From Aphanomyces cochlioides (Eukaryota; Oomycota; Saprolegniomycetes; Saprolegniales; Verrucalvaceae): a stretch of DNA of 64,000 bases. The stretch spans positions 2,170,001 through 2,234,000 of the forward strand of contig JAHQRK010000012.1 in the NCBI GenBank assembly GCA_019828595.1. The letters run 5' to 3'. Below, piece after piece: positions 53,257 through 61,942 of this stretch. The position numbers were made by a program, and so were the translations under genes. Every line of letters starts with the position of its first letter. Position 1 is the first letter of the stretch. The notes below the pieces were generated by a model, which saw nothing but the letters and a program-made list of their open reading frames with translations, was not told where the DNA came from and ran no database searches.

Positions 53257-53345
53257 TTGTGATCTACATGTAATGTTGACAGTCGAGAATTGCAGAGTGC
53301 GCGGGGGATGATGCAAGCGCAAGAACCCGGAAAGGCCCAAGATGG
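53257..53345 (+). pseudogene. 5' remnant of a phytochelatin synthase gene
   Basis: Sequence from about 53275 to 53345 is related to the 5' coding end of copy 3 (GACAGTCGAGAATT and GATGCAAGCGC...GGAAAGGC), including the spacing from the TCCGGATA element. It has lost the reading frame and stops abruptly at 53345, where the inverted duplication begins. It therefore marks the position of a former tandem synthase gene that was cut by the rearrangement. Confidence 0.55.
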
Positions 53346-53887
53346 CCATCAATTCTTTAAGATTTTGTGCATTCGACCTGGCGAGGGCAATAAATTCATC
53401 GAAGGAGAGGCCTCTCTGCTTGACTGTATCGACAGAAGTACAGCAGTCAAGCATGTCGTCGCTGTACCAGCGCCATGCGCTCTTCCATTGGCGACAAGGA
53501 TCCACCCGCAGAGCATTGAGACACATTGCGAGTGTAGCTACGGGCAAAAATGAGGATTCTTCATCAATAGTCATACCAAGGCCACAAAACGATGGTTCTG
53601 TTTGTGTCGTGAACTGCTCTGCGAGGGGAAAGTATATCGCCATGTGGCCATCGACAATCGCCTAGTTGGGGTCAACACACAGTGCATCGAAACGAATAAT
53701 CTACCTCTTGAAAGAGTTGCCGACCCTCTGGGCTTGAAAACGCTACGCAGGTCGGAGGGAGTGGTCTCTGGTGAAATGATTTGGGCATATCTTGCGCCTT
53801 TCCAGGCTCATGGCGCTTGCAGCATTCCCCGCGCATCTCTTGTCTCTTCTCCATGACAGTGCTCTCAGCAAATTCTCGACTGCGCAT
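53346..53887 (-). pseudogene. Truncated phytochelatin synthase (exons 1-3 only)
   Basis: Mirror copy of the first three exons of copy 3 (53887-53705, 53661-53577, 53537-53378) on the minus strand. It starts MRSREFAESTVMEKRQEMRG, includes EPSFCGL with the catalytic Cys and reads to FDEFIALAR, but the duplication boundary at 53346 falls in the third intron, so the exons bearing the catalytic His and Asp are missing. The promoter element is duplicated with it (53899-53916). If transcribed it would run into the 5' remnant in antisense; a functional enzyme is not expected. Confidence 0.85.
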
Positions 53888-53898
53888 GTTGGATCGAA

Positions 53899-53916
53899 AT
53901 CCGGATATTATCCGGA
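53899..53916. promoter_or_regulatory. ATCCGGATATTATCCGGA element (left arm)
   Basis: Mirror of the element at 58608-58625; lies 12 bp upstream of the truncated synthase ATG. Confidence 0.55.
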
Positions 53917-54983
53917 CTTAAAATTCAAATCGTCAGAATACCAGAGCTGACTTCTTCATGGAATGGAAGGGACTTTGAGTCTCCATGCTGCTCGATTTCT
54001 CGCTAGAATGGCATGAAGAATGACCCGATGACGTCTCTGTGAGCTATGCATCGATCTATTCAGTGAACGTCAAGCGGAAGATCACCAAGAGTCCCAGAAA
54101 CACCGAATGATGAACTACCTTTCAAGTCTTGCTCAACTGCTACATGTAACCCTCTTTTAATCCTACAGACGGGACGAGCTGTCTGAATCTAGTGTCAAAC
54201 AAGTTCAAACTTCAAGGCGATGCGATCAAGACGATCGAGGTCCGAATCCTGCGTCGATCTTTGCATTGTGCACGTCAAGGTCAAAGTGGACGAAAATATC
54301 GACACGTCCATCGGTTGCCACGTGAGTTAGCCCCTTCTCGATAATATAATCCCATCACAAAACCAACCCAATGGACCAGATCCATTATGGACAGCTCTGT
54401 AGCCGTCGCCACTTGGCGTCTTCAAAGAACAATTTCAAAGACTGGCAAGCGTGAGCACGACGCAAGACAGTATTCACTCCTCTCTCCAAGGATCTCTGCC
54501 ACGTAGCTTGGACCCACACTAGTCGAGTCACTGAGAGATCAAGAGCACAGAGGTGACTTGTGCGATGGAATCACGATAGGATTAGTTGCAAGAGATTGCC
54601 GTAGATCCTTCCATTGAGCTATTCGCCACCCAGAAGCTCACATTTGCGATAGTAGGCAAAGCTGTCTACGTTGACTCGAAGTGTATCGAATGCATCTTGT
54701 ACGAGTCGATTTTAAACAGATCCTACGCTAGCTGGATCATCCTTTGCTTCTCCCCACATCGTCGAGTGGTCTTTCTTGGGATCGCTAGTGTCTCCAGATC
54801 GCTGGTCGTCACAGAGCAGGTCAACACTTGGCATCGGGACGACTTGGGTTTTTGTCGAGATGCCACAACAGACCACCCACAAGGAGGGAGAGACTCCACA
54901 AGGAAGTCGTCAAGAACCCCAACAAGTATATCACAAGCGACAAGTGGACGTTCAAGACGTCATCGACTCGTCCGACGACGTCT
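53917..54983. other. Left-arm segment without a resolved gene
   Basis: About 1.07 kb, identical in inverted form to 57541-58607. Plus-strand coding-like pieces include RSESCVDLCIVHVKVKVDEN (about 54225-54320), joined across an intron to IHYGQLCSRRHLASSKNNFK, and IAVDPSIELFATQKLTFAIV (about 54590). I could not assemble a complete gene or recognise a domain. Next to 53917-54130 lies the Ser-rich stretch homologous to the one after copy 1, in minus orientation. Confidence 0.3.
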
Positions 54984-56005
54984 TTATCTTCCTTCAACCA
55001 CGTCTTGTGTGTCTTCTTCTTCCACCATGATATCTTCAACCATGTCGACGACAGCACTCGTGGGTCCGTTCGTAGTAGTGATGTCATGACCTGTATAACA
55101 GTCGACCAAGAGATTGCGAATATGTGGCGGTGGGATATGAGCAAGTTCATCCATGTGCTCGCTCCTACATGAAAGAGGTGAGAGGATGTCGACGTGGAGA
55201 GGGAGTCTTACCACGTATGACAAAAGTTGGAGAACGCCGCGCGAGCTGCCATGCGGATATCTAAGTGTCGATCGTGGATCGCATTGTGCAACAAGTCTCG
55301 AATATGATCGAAGTAGGGTTCCAGCTCGACTTTCGTCCATGATCCGAGGACAATACCCACTTGCCTCAAAATGAGACACTGGACGCTCACTACAACAACA
55401 TCAATCCATGGACAATCCATCCTCGTCCTACCTGAGTGGCACGCATCATAATAATCGAGGATGGGGAGCAAGTCGTACCGAGACTTGCTCGACATCATGT
55501 CTAAGCAGGTCTCCACAGACTGCCAGAGCATCTGGTCAACCAGCTTCCATTCGGATAAGTTGGTGTTCGCCACCCTTTCTTCCATATTGCGTCTTCTCAT
55601 CTTCCGTCCCGCGTTCAAAAGGGGAACCACCACTTGGTCCGCGAATGGACGGAAATAGACGCCCAGCACCGTCACGAACATGACCAACAGGGCGCACGTC
55701 GTCTGGATCGTGTCCGTGTGCCAAGACGGCAACAAGTTCTCTGCCATGGGGCCTACACAATCCATGAGCGCGTCGACGTGGAAAAAGACGCTCACCGCCA
55801 GAGGAAGCAATGAATCTACAACGGTCGTCTCGTTGGACTCACACGGCGTTTCTTCAAAAGCGTCTCGCACAGCCTTCAGTTGTGGCTTCTTCGCAAAGAC
55901 CCAGGCCTCTTGTAAGGAAAGCGTCTCACAGCACACAGCGGTGGTGAGTACGACATGTTGTCCACATTGCGAGCGAACCTTGGTGGATAAAAGTGTAGTA
56001 GTCAT
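54984..56005 (-). CDS. HEAT-like helical protein, left copy
   Basis: Mirror of the right-arm gene. Exons 56005-55432, 55389-55212 and 55164-54984 give about 310 residues, differing from the right copy by one noted residue (Thr instead of Ser in LLPSWHTDTIQ). It is all helical: MTTTLLSTKVRSQCGQHVVL, NLSEWKLVDQMLWQSVETCL, SWTKVELEPYFDHIRDLLHN and DIRMAARAAFSNFCHTW suggest HEAT-type repeats, ending in an acidic tail (EDIMVEEEDTQDVVE). Function unknown; a fragment of a larger HEAT protein is possible. The first intron is 42 nt and can also be read through in frame. Confidence 0.6.
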
Positions 56006-56192
56006 TGTCTCGAGTGGGCTCCAAATAGAAAATGAGGGCGTCTTGGCGCTGTAGAATCAAATTCGAAGCGCCACCTCCGTCGCATGACAGAAAACACTGT
56101 ATCCCATCCGAAGGAACACTCTATAGAAAACACGCTCCATCACGCACACAGAGACCCATGTCACTCACCTGCGGAAGATGAGTGCGATCCCT

Positions 56193-56331
56193 TTGATCTC
56201 ATTTCTTACCAGTTAGCCACCGAGAGATCCGCCGCCGCCTTTTTGCGCGCTTTTTCACAAATTTGGAATCTGTTACCATCATCGGTGGTCAAATGTTGGT
56301 CTTATTTCGTGGAAAGCCCTCATGCGGCATG
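56193..56331. other. 139-bp spacer of the inverted duplication
   Basis: The only unique sequence between the arms. It holds the divergent 5' ends of the two HEAT-like copies at a distance and includes most of the small hairpin CCCTCATGCGGCATGAGGG (56317-56335), which runs into the right arm. No coding frame recognised. Confidence 0.8.
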
Positions 56332-56518
56332 AGGGATCGCACTCATCTTCCGCAGGTGAGTGACATGGGTCTCTGTGTGCGTGATGGAGCGTGTTTTCTA
56401 TAGAGTGTTCCTTCGGATGGGATACAGTGTTTTCTGTCATGCGACGGAGGTGGCGCTTCGAATTTGATTCTACAGCGCCAAGACGCCCTCATTTTCTATT
56501 TGGAGCCCACTCGAGACA

Positions 56519-57540
56519 ATGACTACTACACTTTTATCCACCAAGGTTCGCTCGCAATGTGGACAACATGTCGTACTCACCACCGCTGTGTGCTGTGAGA
56601 CGCTTTCCTTACAAGAGGCCTGGGTCTTTGCGAAGAAGCCACAACTGAAGGCTGTGCGAGACGCTTTTGAAGAAACGCCGTGTGAGTCCAACGAGACGAC
56701 CGTTGTAGATTCATTGCTTCCTCTGGCGGTGAGCGTCTTTTTCCACGTCGACGCGCTCATGGATTGTGTAGGCCCCATGGCAGAGAACTTGTTGCCGTCT
56801 TGGCACTCGGACACGATCCAGACGACGTGCGCCCTGTTGGTCATGTTCGTGACGGTGCTGGGCGTCTATTTCCGTCCATTCGCGGACCAAGTGGTGGTTC
56901 CCCTTTTGAACGCGGGACGGAAGATGAGAAGACGCAATATGGAAGAAAGGGTGGCGAACACCAACTTATCCGAATGGAAGCTGGTTGACCAGATGCTCTG
57001 GCAGTCTGTGGAGACCTGCTTAGACATGATGTCGAGCAAGTCTCGGTACGACTTGCTCCCCATCCTCGATTATTATGATGCGTGCCACTCAGGTAGGACG
57101 AGGATGGATTGTCCATGGATTGATGTTGTTGTAGTGAGCGTCCAGTGTCTCATTTTGAGGCAAGTGGGTATTGTCCTCGGATCATGGACGAAAGTCGAGC
57201 TGGAACCCTACTTCGATCATATTCGAGACTTGTTGCACAATGCGATCCACGATCGACACTTAGATATCCGCATGGCAGCTCGCGCGGCGTTCTCCAACTT
57301 TTGTCATACGTGGTAAGACTCCCTCTCCACGTCGACATCCTCTCACCTCTTTCATGTAGGAGCGAGCACATGGATGAACTTGCTCATATCCCACCGCCAC
57401 ATATTCGCAATCTCTTGGTCGACTGTTATACAGGTCATGACATCACTACTACGAACGGACCCACGAGTGCTGTCGTCGACATGGTTGAAGATATCATGGT
57501 GGAAGAAGAAGACACACAAGACGTGGTTGAAGGAAGATAA
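56519..57540 (+). CDS. HEAT-like helical protein, right copy
   Basis: Exons 56519-57092, 57135-57312 and 57360-57540 give about 310 residues. Predicted entirely alpha-helical, with a central run of hydrophobic helices (ALLVMFVTVLGVYFRPFADQ) that is weakly membrane-like but fits a HEAT repeat better, followed by NAIHDRHLDIRMAARAAFSN, a typical HEAT helix pair. No catalytic motif. The 42-nt first intron has consensus ends (GTAGGA...TTGTAG) and is in frame when retained. Its role is unknown, and nothing ties it to phytochelatin synthesis except linkage within the duplicated segment. Confidence 0.65.
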
Positions 57541-58607
57541 AGACGTCGTCGGACGAGTCGATGACGTCTTGAACGTCCACTTGTCGCTTGTGATATACTT
57601 GTTGGGGTTCTTGACGACTTCCTTGTGGAGTCTCTCCCTCCTTGTGGGTGGTCTGTTGTGGCATCTCGACAAAAACCCAAGTCGTCCCGATGCCAAGTGT
57701 TGACCTGCTCTGTGACGACCAGCGATCTGGAGACACTAGCGATCCCAAGAAAGACCACTCGACGATGTGGGGAGAAGCAAAGGATGATCCAGCTAGCGTA
57801 GGATCTGTTTAAAATCGACTCGTACAAGATGCATTCGATACACTTCGAGTCAACGTAGACAGCTTTGCCTACTATCGCAAATGTGAGCTTCTGGGTGGCG
57901 AATAGCTCAATGGAAGGATCTACGGCAATCTCTTGCAACTAATCCTATCGTGATTCCATCGCACAAGTCACCTCTGTGCTCTTGATCTCTCAGTGACTCG
58001 ACTAGTGTGGGTCCAAGCTACGTGGCAGAGATCCTTGGAGAGAGGAGTGAATACTGTCTTGCGTCGTGCTCACGCTTGCCAGTCTTTGAAATTGTTCTTT
58101 GAAGACGCCAAGTGGCGACGGCTACAGAGCTGTCCATAATGGATCTGGTCCATTGGGTTGGTTTTGTGATGGGATTATATTATCGAGAAGGGGCTAACTC
58201 ACGTGGCAACCGATGGACGTGTCGATATTTTCGTCCACTTTGACCTTGACGTGCACAATGCAAAGATCGACGCAGGATTCGGACCTCGATCGTCTTGATC
58301 GCATCGCCTTGAAGTTTGAACTTGTTTGACACTAGATTCAGACAGCTCGTCCCGTCTGTAGGATTAAAAGAGGGTTACATGTAGCAGTTGAGCAAGACTT
58401 GAAAGGTAGTTCATCATTCGGTGTTTCTGGGACTCTTGGTGATCTTCCGCTTGACGTTCACTGAATAGATCGATGCATAGCTCACAGAGACGTCATCGGG
58501 TCATTCTTCATGCCATTCTAGCGAGAAATCGAGCAGCATGGAGACTCAAAGTCCCTTCCATTCCATGAAGAAGTCAGCTCTGGTATTCTGACGATTTGAA
58601 TTTTAAG
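57541..58607. other. Right-arm segment without a resolved gene
   Basis: Inverted copy of 53917-54983. It contains the same unresolved coding-like pieces (on the minus strand here) and, on the plus strand at about 58390-58560, the Ser-rich stretch homologous to the one following synthase copy 1. Confidence 0.3.
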
Positions 58608-58625
58608 TCCGGATAATATCCGGAT
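58608..58625. promoter_or_regulatory. TCCGGATAATATCCGGAT element (right arm)
   Basis: Only 11 bp separate it from the ATG of phytochelatin synthase copy 3. Confidence 0.6.
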
Positions 58626-58636
58626 TTCGATCCAAC

Positions 58637-59673
58637 ATGCGCAGTCGAGAATTTGCTGAGAGCACTGTCATGGAGAAGAGACAAGAGATGCGCGGGGAAT
58701 GCTGCAAGCGCCATGAGCCTGGAAAGGCGCAAGATATGCCCAAATCATTTCACCAGAGACCACTCCCTCCGACCTGCGTAGCGTTTTCAAGCCCAGAGGG
58801 TCGGCAACTCTTTCAAGAGGTAGATTATTCGTTTCGATGCACTGTGTGTTGACCCCAACTAGGCGATTGTCGATGGCCACATGGCGATATACTTTCCCCT
58901 CGCAGAGCAGTTCACGACACAAACAGAACCATCGTTTTGTGGCCTTGGTATGACTATTGATGAAGAATCCTCATTTTTGCCCGTAGCTACACTCGCAATG
59001 TGTCTCAATGCTCTGCGGGTGGATCCTTGTCGCCAATGGAAGAGCGCATGGCGCTGGTACAGCGACGACATGCTTGACTGCTGTACTTCTGTCGATACAG
59101 TCAAGCAGAGAGGCCTCTCCTTCGATGAATTTATTGCCCTCGCCAGGTCGAATGCGCAAAATCTTAAAGAATTGATGGGAGATGTAGATGTGAAGGGCTT
59201 GCTGCTGTCGAAACGAGAGCTACCCCAGCGATATCGCTTGATTCTTTCCGTGCTACCGTGCGTGCAAGTTGCGCGACTTCGACTGAAGTTCTCGTGATCA
59301 ACTACTCGCGAAAGACTCTGGGGCAAACGGGCGATGGCCATTTTTCTCCCATTGGTGGCTACCATGCAGCATCCGACATGGGTAGGTCTTACTTTGGCAT
59401 GCAGATATTTCTGACTCCTCTTCCAGTACTTGTGATGGACGTCGCGAGGTTCAAATATCCTCCTCATTGGGTCTCTCTGTCATTGCTCTTCCAGGCCTTG
59501 CAGACGATTGACACGTCAAGCGGGCTTCCACGAGGTACCTTTCTCCATAGCCATCAAGCATGTAATCGTACTGCGTAGGCTTCATCTCTTTGCGTGTGGA
59601 AGTATCCCCACAGGGAAATCCAGACTGTTGCTGCTCCTCTGTCGATCAACCTTGTCTAGTCACTGCTAATTGA
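58637..59673 (+). CDS. Phytochelatin synthase, copy 3 (complete)
   Basis: Exons 58637-58819, 58863-58947, 58987-59146, 59188-59381, 59427-59534 and 59579-59673 give 274 residues. All catalytic elements are present: EPSFCGL (Cys87), GHFSPIGGYH and MDVARFKYPPHWVSL. Exon positions match copy 1 one for one, confirming descent from a tandem duplication; protein identity with copy 1 is high but not complete, and the C-termini differ (copy 3 ends in a Cys-rich CCCSSVDQPC tail that may bind metal). Its first three exons and promoter lie in the inverted duplication, while exons 4-6 are outside it. Length matches the short catalytic-core form rather than the roughly 480-residue plant enzyme. Confidence 0.9.
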
Positions 59674-59776
59674 ACAGCCATGCATTCAGTACAACACATA
59701 ATCACGGGCTTCTGCCACTTTACTGGGGTGTTGGTGCTGGCGGATCGGTCACGATACGAAATGTTCGTGGGAGTTC

Positions 59777-61178
59777 CTACGATAACTCGTCAAGACGGCT
59801 ACATCCGCGGTTGAGTACCTTAATGGATGGACAGAGAGATCCAGGGAGGAATTGAAGGTAGTCATTGGCATAGACTTCACGGCGTCTCACTTCCTCCTCT
59901 TGACGTTCTGCCAACTTCCTTTGCATTTCTTCCACCTATGCGGTTGAAGTGTCAGAACTTGACATGAAAGATGGTTGAGAGACCAAACGGTCAGTCGCTG
60001 CGTCGTAGTCGCGTCGCCGTTGGATTTCATTGGGAAGAGTCTCGTACGCGTGGATGAAGCGCTCGTAAAATCGAAGCAAGTTGGAGAGCTCTTCGACGAT
60101 AGACTGGCACTCGATAAATGCGGCATCGTACGCTTGGCTTGCTTCGTGCATTTTTGTAAACGTCGCTAGAATGCGGCGGTCGCATTGCTCCATGTCGACA
60201 AAGTACTCCAGCTAAAGCAAGGATTATGACGCATGCAGTGGAGAAAGTCATACTGCGATGTCGTAGAGAGAATTCAAATGCGTCACGGCTCCGAGACCCG
60301 CCTGGGCTAGAGCGGAGGACTCGCTTGCAGCATTAACTAAAGCAGCTCTATAAGCATACACCATGAAACAATCAAGGTAGATGGAGGAGCGCACGATCGA
60401 TCAGCTTTGGCTAAAGTGGTCTCGAGTAGAGCTGCCTGAAGAGAATAAAACATCGCGAGGTGTGGTGGAGTGGTGCAATACCTGCCGGGTTTTGCAATCC
60501 AGCGCTTGTTGTTGTCTTTCCTGGCACGTTGCAGCGAGAGCATCCCAGATATCACCACGTGTATCTGCTGGCAAAGACAGCAATCCATTAAAATCGAGTC
60601 CGCGGTAAAACGAAAGCGTTGCGTGCAAGAGCTGCAGTGATTCTTCATTTGTCTTGAGCTGATCGCGAATCCTACAAGTTTGTAAGTCGACTCCAACCCT
60701 TGTTTCCCTACGTTTGAACGAGAGCATTCGCTTCGTGTTCAAGACCGACTACTGTCTCCGCATCGACAAAGTCAAAGAGCGTTTTTCCAACTTCCCCCCC
60801 AACCTAGACAGGTCAGACCGGCAAGAAATAACTTCCCAAACCATCGTCGGATCCACCATGCGCTGTTTAAGCTCTGCAAACATTGAGTCGAGCGCTGCTA
60901 CCATCTACGCACTCAATTAAGTCGCTCGTAATGGAAGATCCTACTCGCTTGTGCGTCTGAACCATTTCTTCGACGGCGGCAAGTTGTGTTGAATAGGCCG
61001 CTTCGCTCGCATCCAGGGAAGTCTCGACAGCTTGAACGCGTAGACTCATCGTGGCGCTGATATCTTGAAGAAGCAGTCTCATTGCGATCGCCTTCTCATA
61101 GCGCTCTGCCAGCGTCGTGCCATCAATCTTGAGCTGGACTTCGCTCAGCGACACTCTCACAGCGCTGGTGTCCTCCAT
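59777..61178 (-). CDS. Atg17-domain autophagy-like protein
   Basis: Eight minus-strand exons (61178-60945, 60904-60842, 60803-60712, 60671-60482, 60435-60395, 60347-60254, 60211-59984, 59935-59777) join in phase to 366 residues. Long helices dominate. The Atg17/FIP200/Atg11-type domain is suggested by YEKAIAMRLLLQDISATMSL, LHATLSFYRGLDFNGLLSLP, LNSLYDIALEYFVDMEQCDR, LSNLLRFYERFIHAYETLPN followed by EIQRRRDYDAATDRL, and the basic-acidic end EEMQRKLAERQEEEVRRREV, with YLQFLPGSLCPSI matching the family's 'YLPxxLCP' ending. Such proteins scaffold the Atg1/ULK1 kinase complex. At 366 residues it resembles fungal Atg17 (about 420) rather than FIP200. The TCCGGATA element lies 26 bp upstream. Confidence 0.62.
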
Positions 61179-61203
61179 ATCTTTTGATTCTCAACCTAAT
61201 CTG

Positions 61204-61224
61204 CCCGGATAATGTATCCGGATA
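61204..61224. promoter_or_regulatory. CCGGATAATGTATCCGGATA element
   Basis: An imperfect form of the recurring palindrome, 26 bp upstream of the Atg17-like start and facing a short plus-strand frame at 61260. Confidence 0.55.
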
Positions 61225-61942
61225 GTGATTATTTTCCACCATCTTTGTTCTTCCCAACCATGTCATCCACAGAGAAACCAGTAGTTTATCCCATGAGGAC
61301 CATCCATGGATTGGGCAAAACCATTTCAGCTCAGCTTCCTTCCTATCCTCCTCCTCCTCGTCGTTCCTTTTCTTAACCTATCCTTGGACGCCCTCAGCGC
61401 GCTTGTCTCCCGCGCGGCGTATTCCATTCCTTGATTTGTGTCCGAGTTGGTCATGTACTTATCTTAGACAATTACGAGTCGATGTCGATGGAATTCGATG
61501 ATGTCTCGGTTGCGACTGCTCTTGGCGAAAACACAATCCACGCGATGTCCAATCTCGAGCGCGCTTGACGTCAGGTGTCTTCTGCCTCTTCTTTCCCCGT
61601 CTCACTCTTGTTCCATCGTGATCGCGTGATCGCATGCCTCGGCATAATCAATCCAAGTACACCCCATCCACTGTCCAACAATATCGAAACACCGTCGATC
61701 GTCGATAAGTCCCACGACTAATAACGAATCTCCATACAAACGCCCAGATTCAACCAAAGCATCGCGCCTGAGCGTTTGTCCCACGTTGGTCCAAGTACTT
61801 TCTTAAGGAAATTCAACGCCACCCAAGACACGACGACAGTTTCACCGGAACTGATTGGCTTTGGATTCGTCCAATCAGATTGCGAGAAAAAATTAGCCCT
61901 GCTGAAGAAGCTTCAATTTCCAACTCACATCCTCCGCCACGC
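61225..61942. other. Poorly resolved intergenic region with coding-like pieces
   Basis: Plus strand: a 38-codon frame at 61260-61376 (STEKPVVYPMRTIHGLGKTI, Pro-rich end) and a later piece ending MEFDDVSVATALGENTIHAM before a TGA at 61566; these may be exons of one small gene whose joins I could not fix. Minus strand: an open frame at 61602-61784 (ESGRLYGDSLLVVGLIDDRR) with a stop 33 bp from the former. CCAAT boxes in both orientations lie at about 61850-61880, upstream of the PLP enzyme. Confidence 0.3.

Larger units (their letters stand above)
53346..56192. repeat. Left arm of 2.85-kb inverted duplication
   Basis: Every base p in 53346-56192 pairs with position 112524 minus p in the right arm, with one difference noticed (55718/56806, Thr/Ser codon). 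The outer boundary is exact: left 53346 pairs with 59178, and the next bases differ. The arm contains, from outside in, the 5' half of a phytochelatin synthase (minus), an unresolved segment, and a HEAT-like gene (minus). Confidence 0.9.
56332..59178. repeat. Right arm of 2.85-kb inverted duplication
   Basis: Reverse complement of 53346-56192. Unlike the left arm it continues without interruption into the rest of the phytochelatin synthase gene, so the right side is the likely source and the left the acceptor. Confidence 0.9.

Noticed and set aside
54586..55089. 167-codon frame in the left arm (and its inverted twin at 57435-57938) as a complete gene
   Set aside because: The second half is antisense to the HEAT-like gene and the composition changes abruptly; at most the first 50 codons look coding.
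53346..59178. Inverted duplication as a transposable element with terminal inverted repeats
   Set aside because: The arms meet at a 139-bp spacer with no transposase or integrase, and the outer ends differ in what they flank; it behaves as a segmental inverted duplication.
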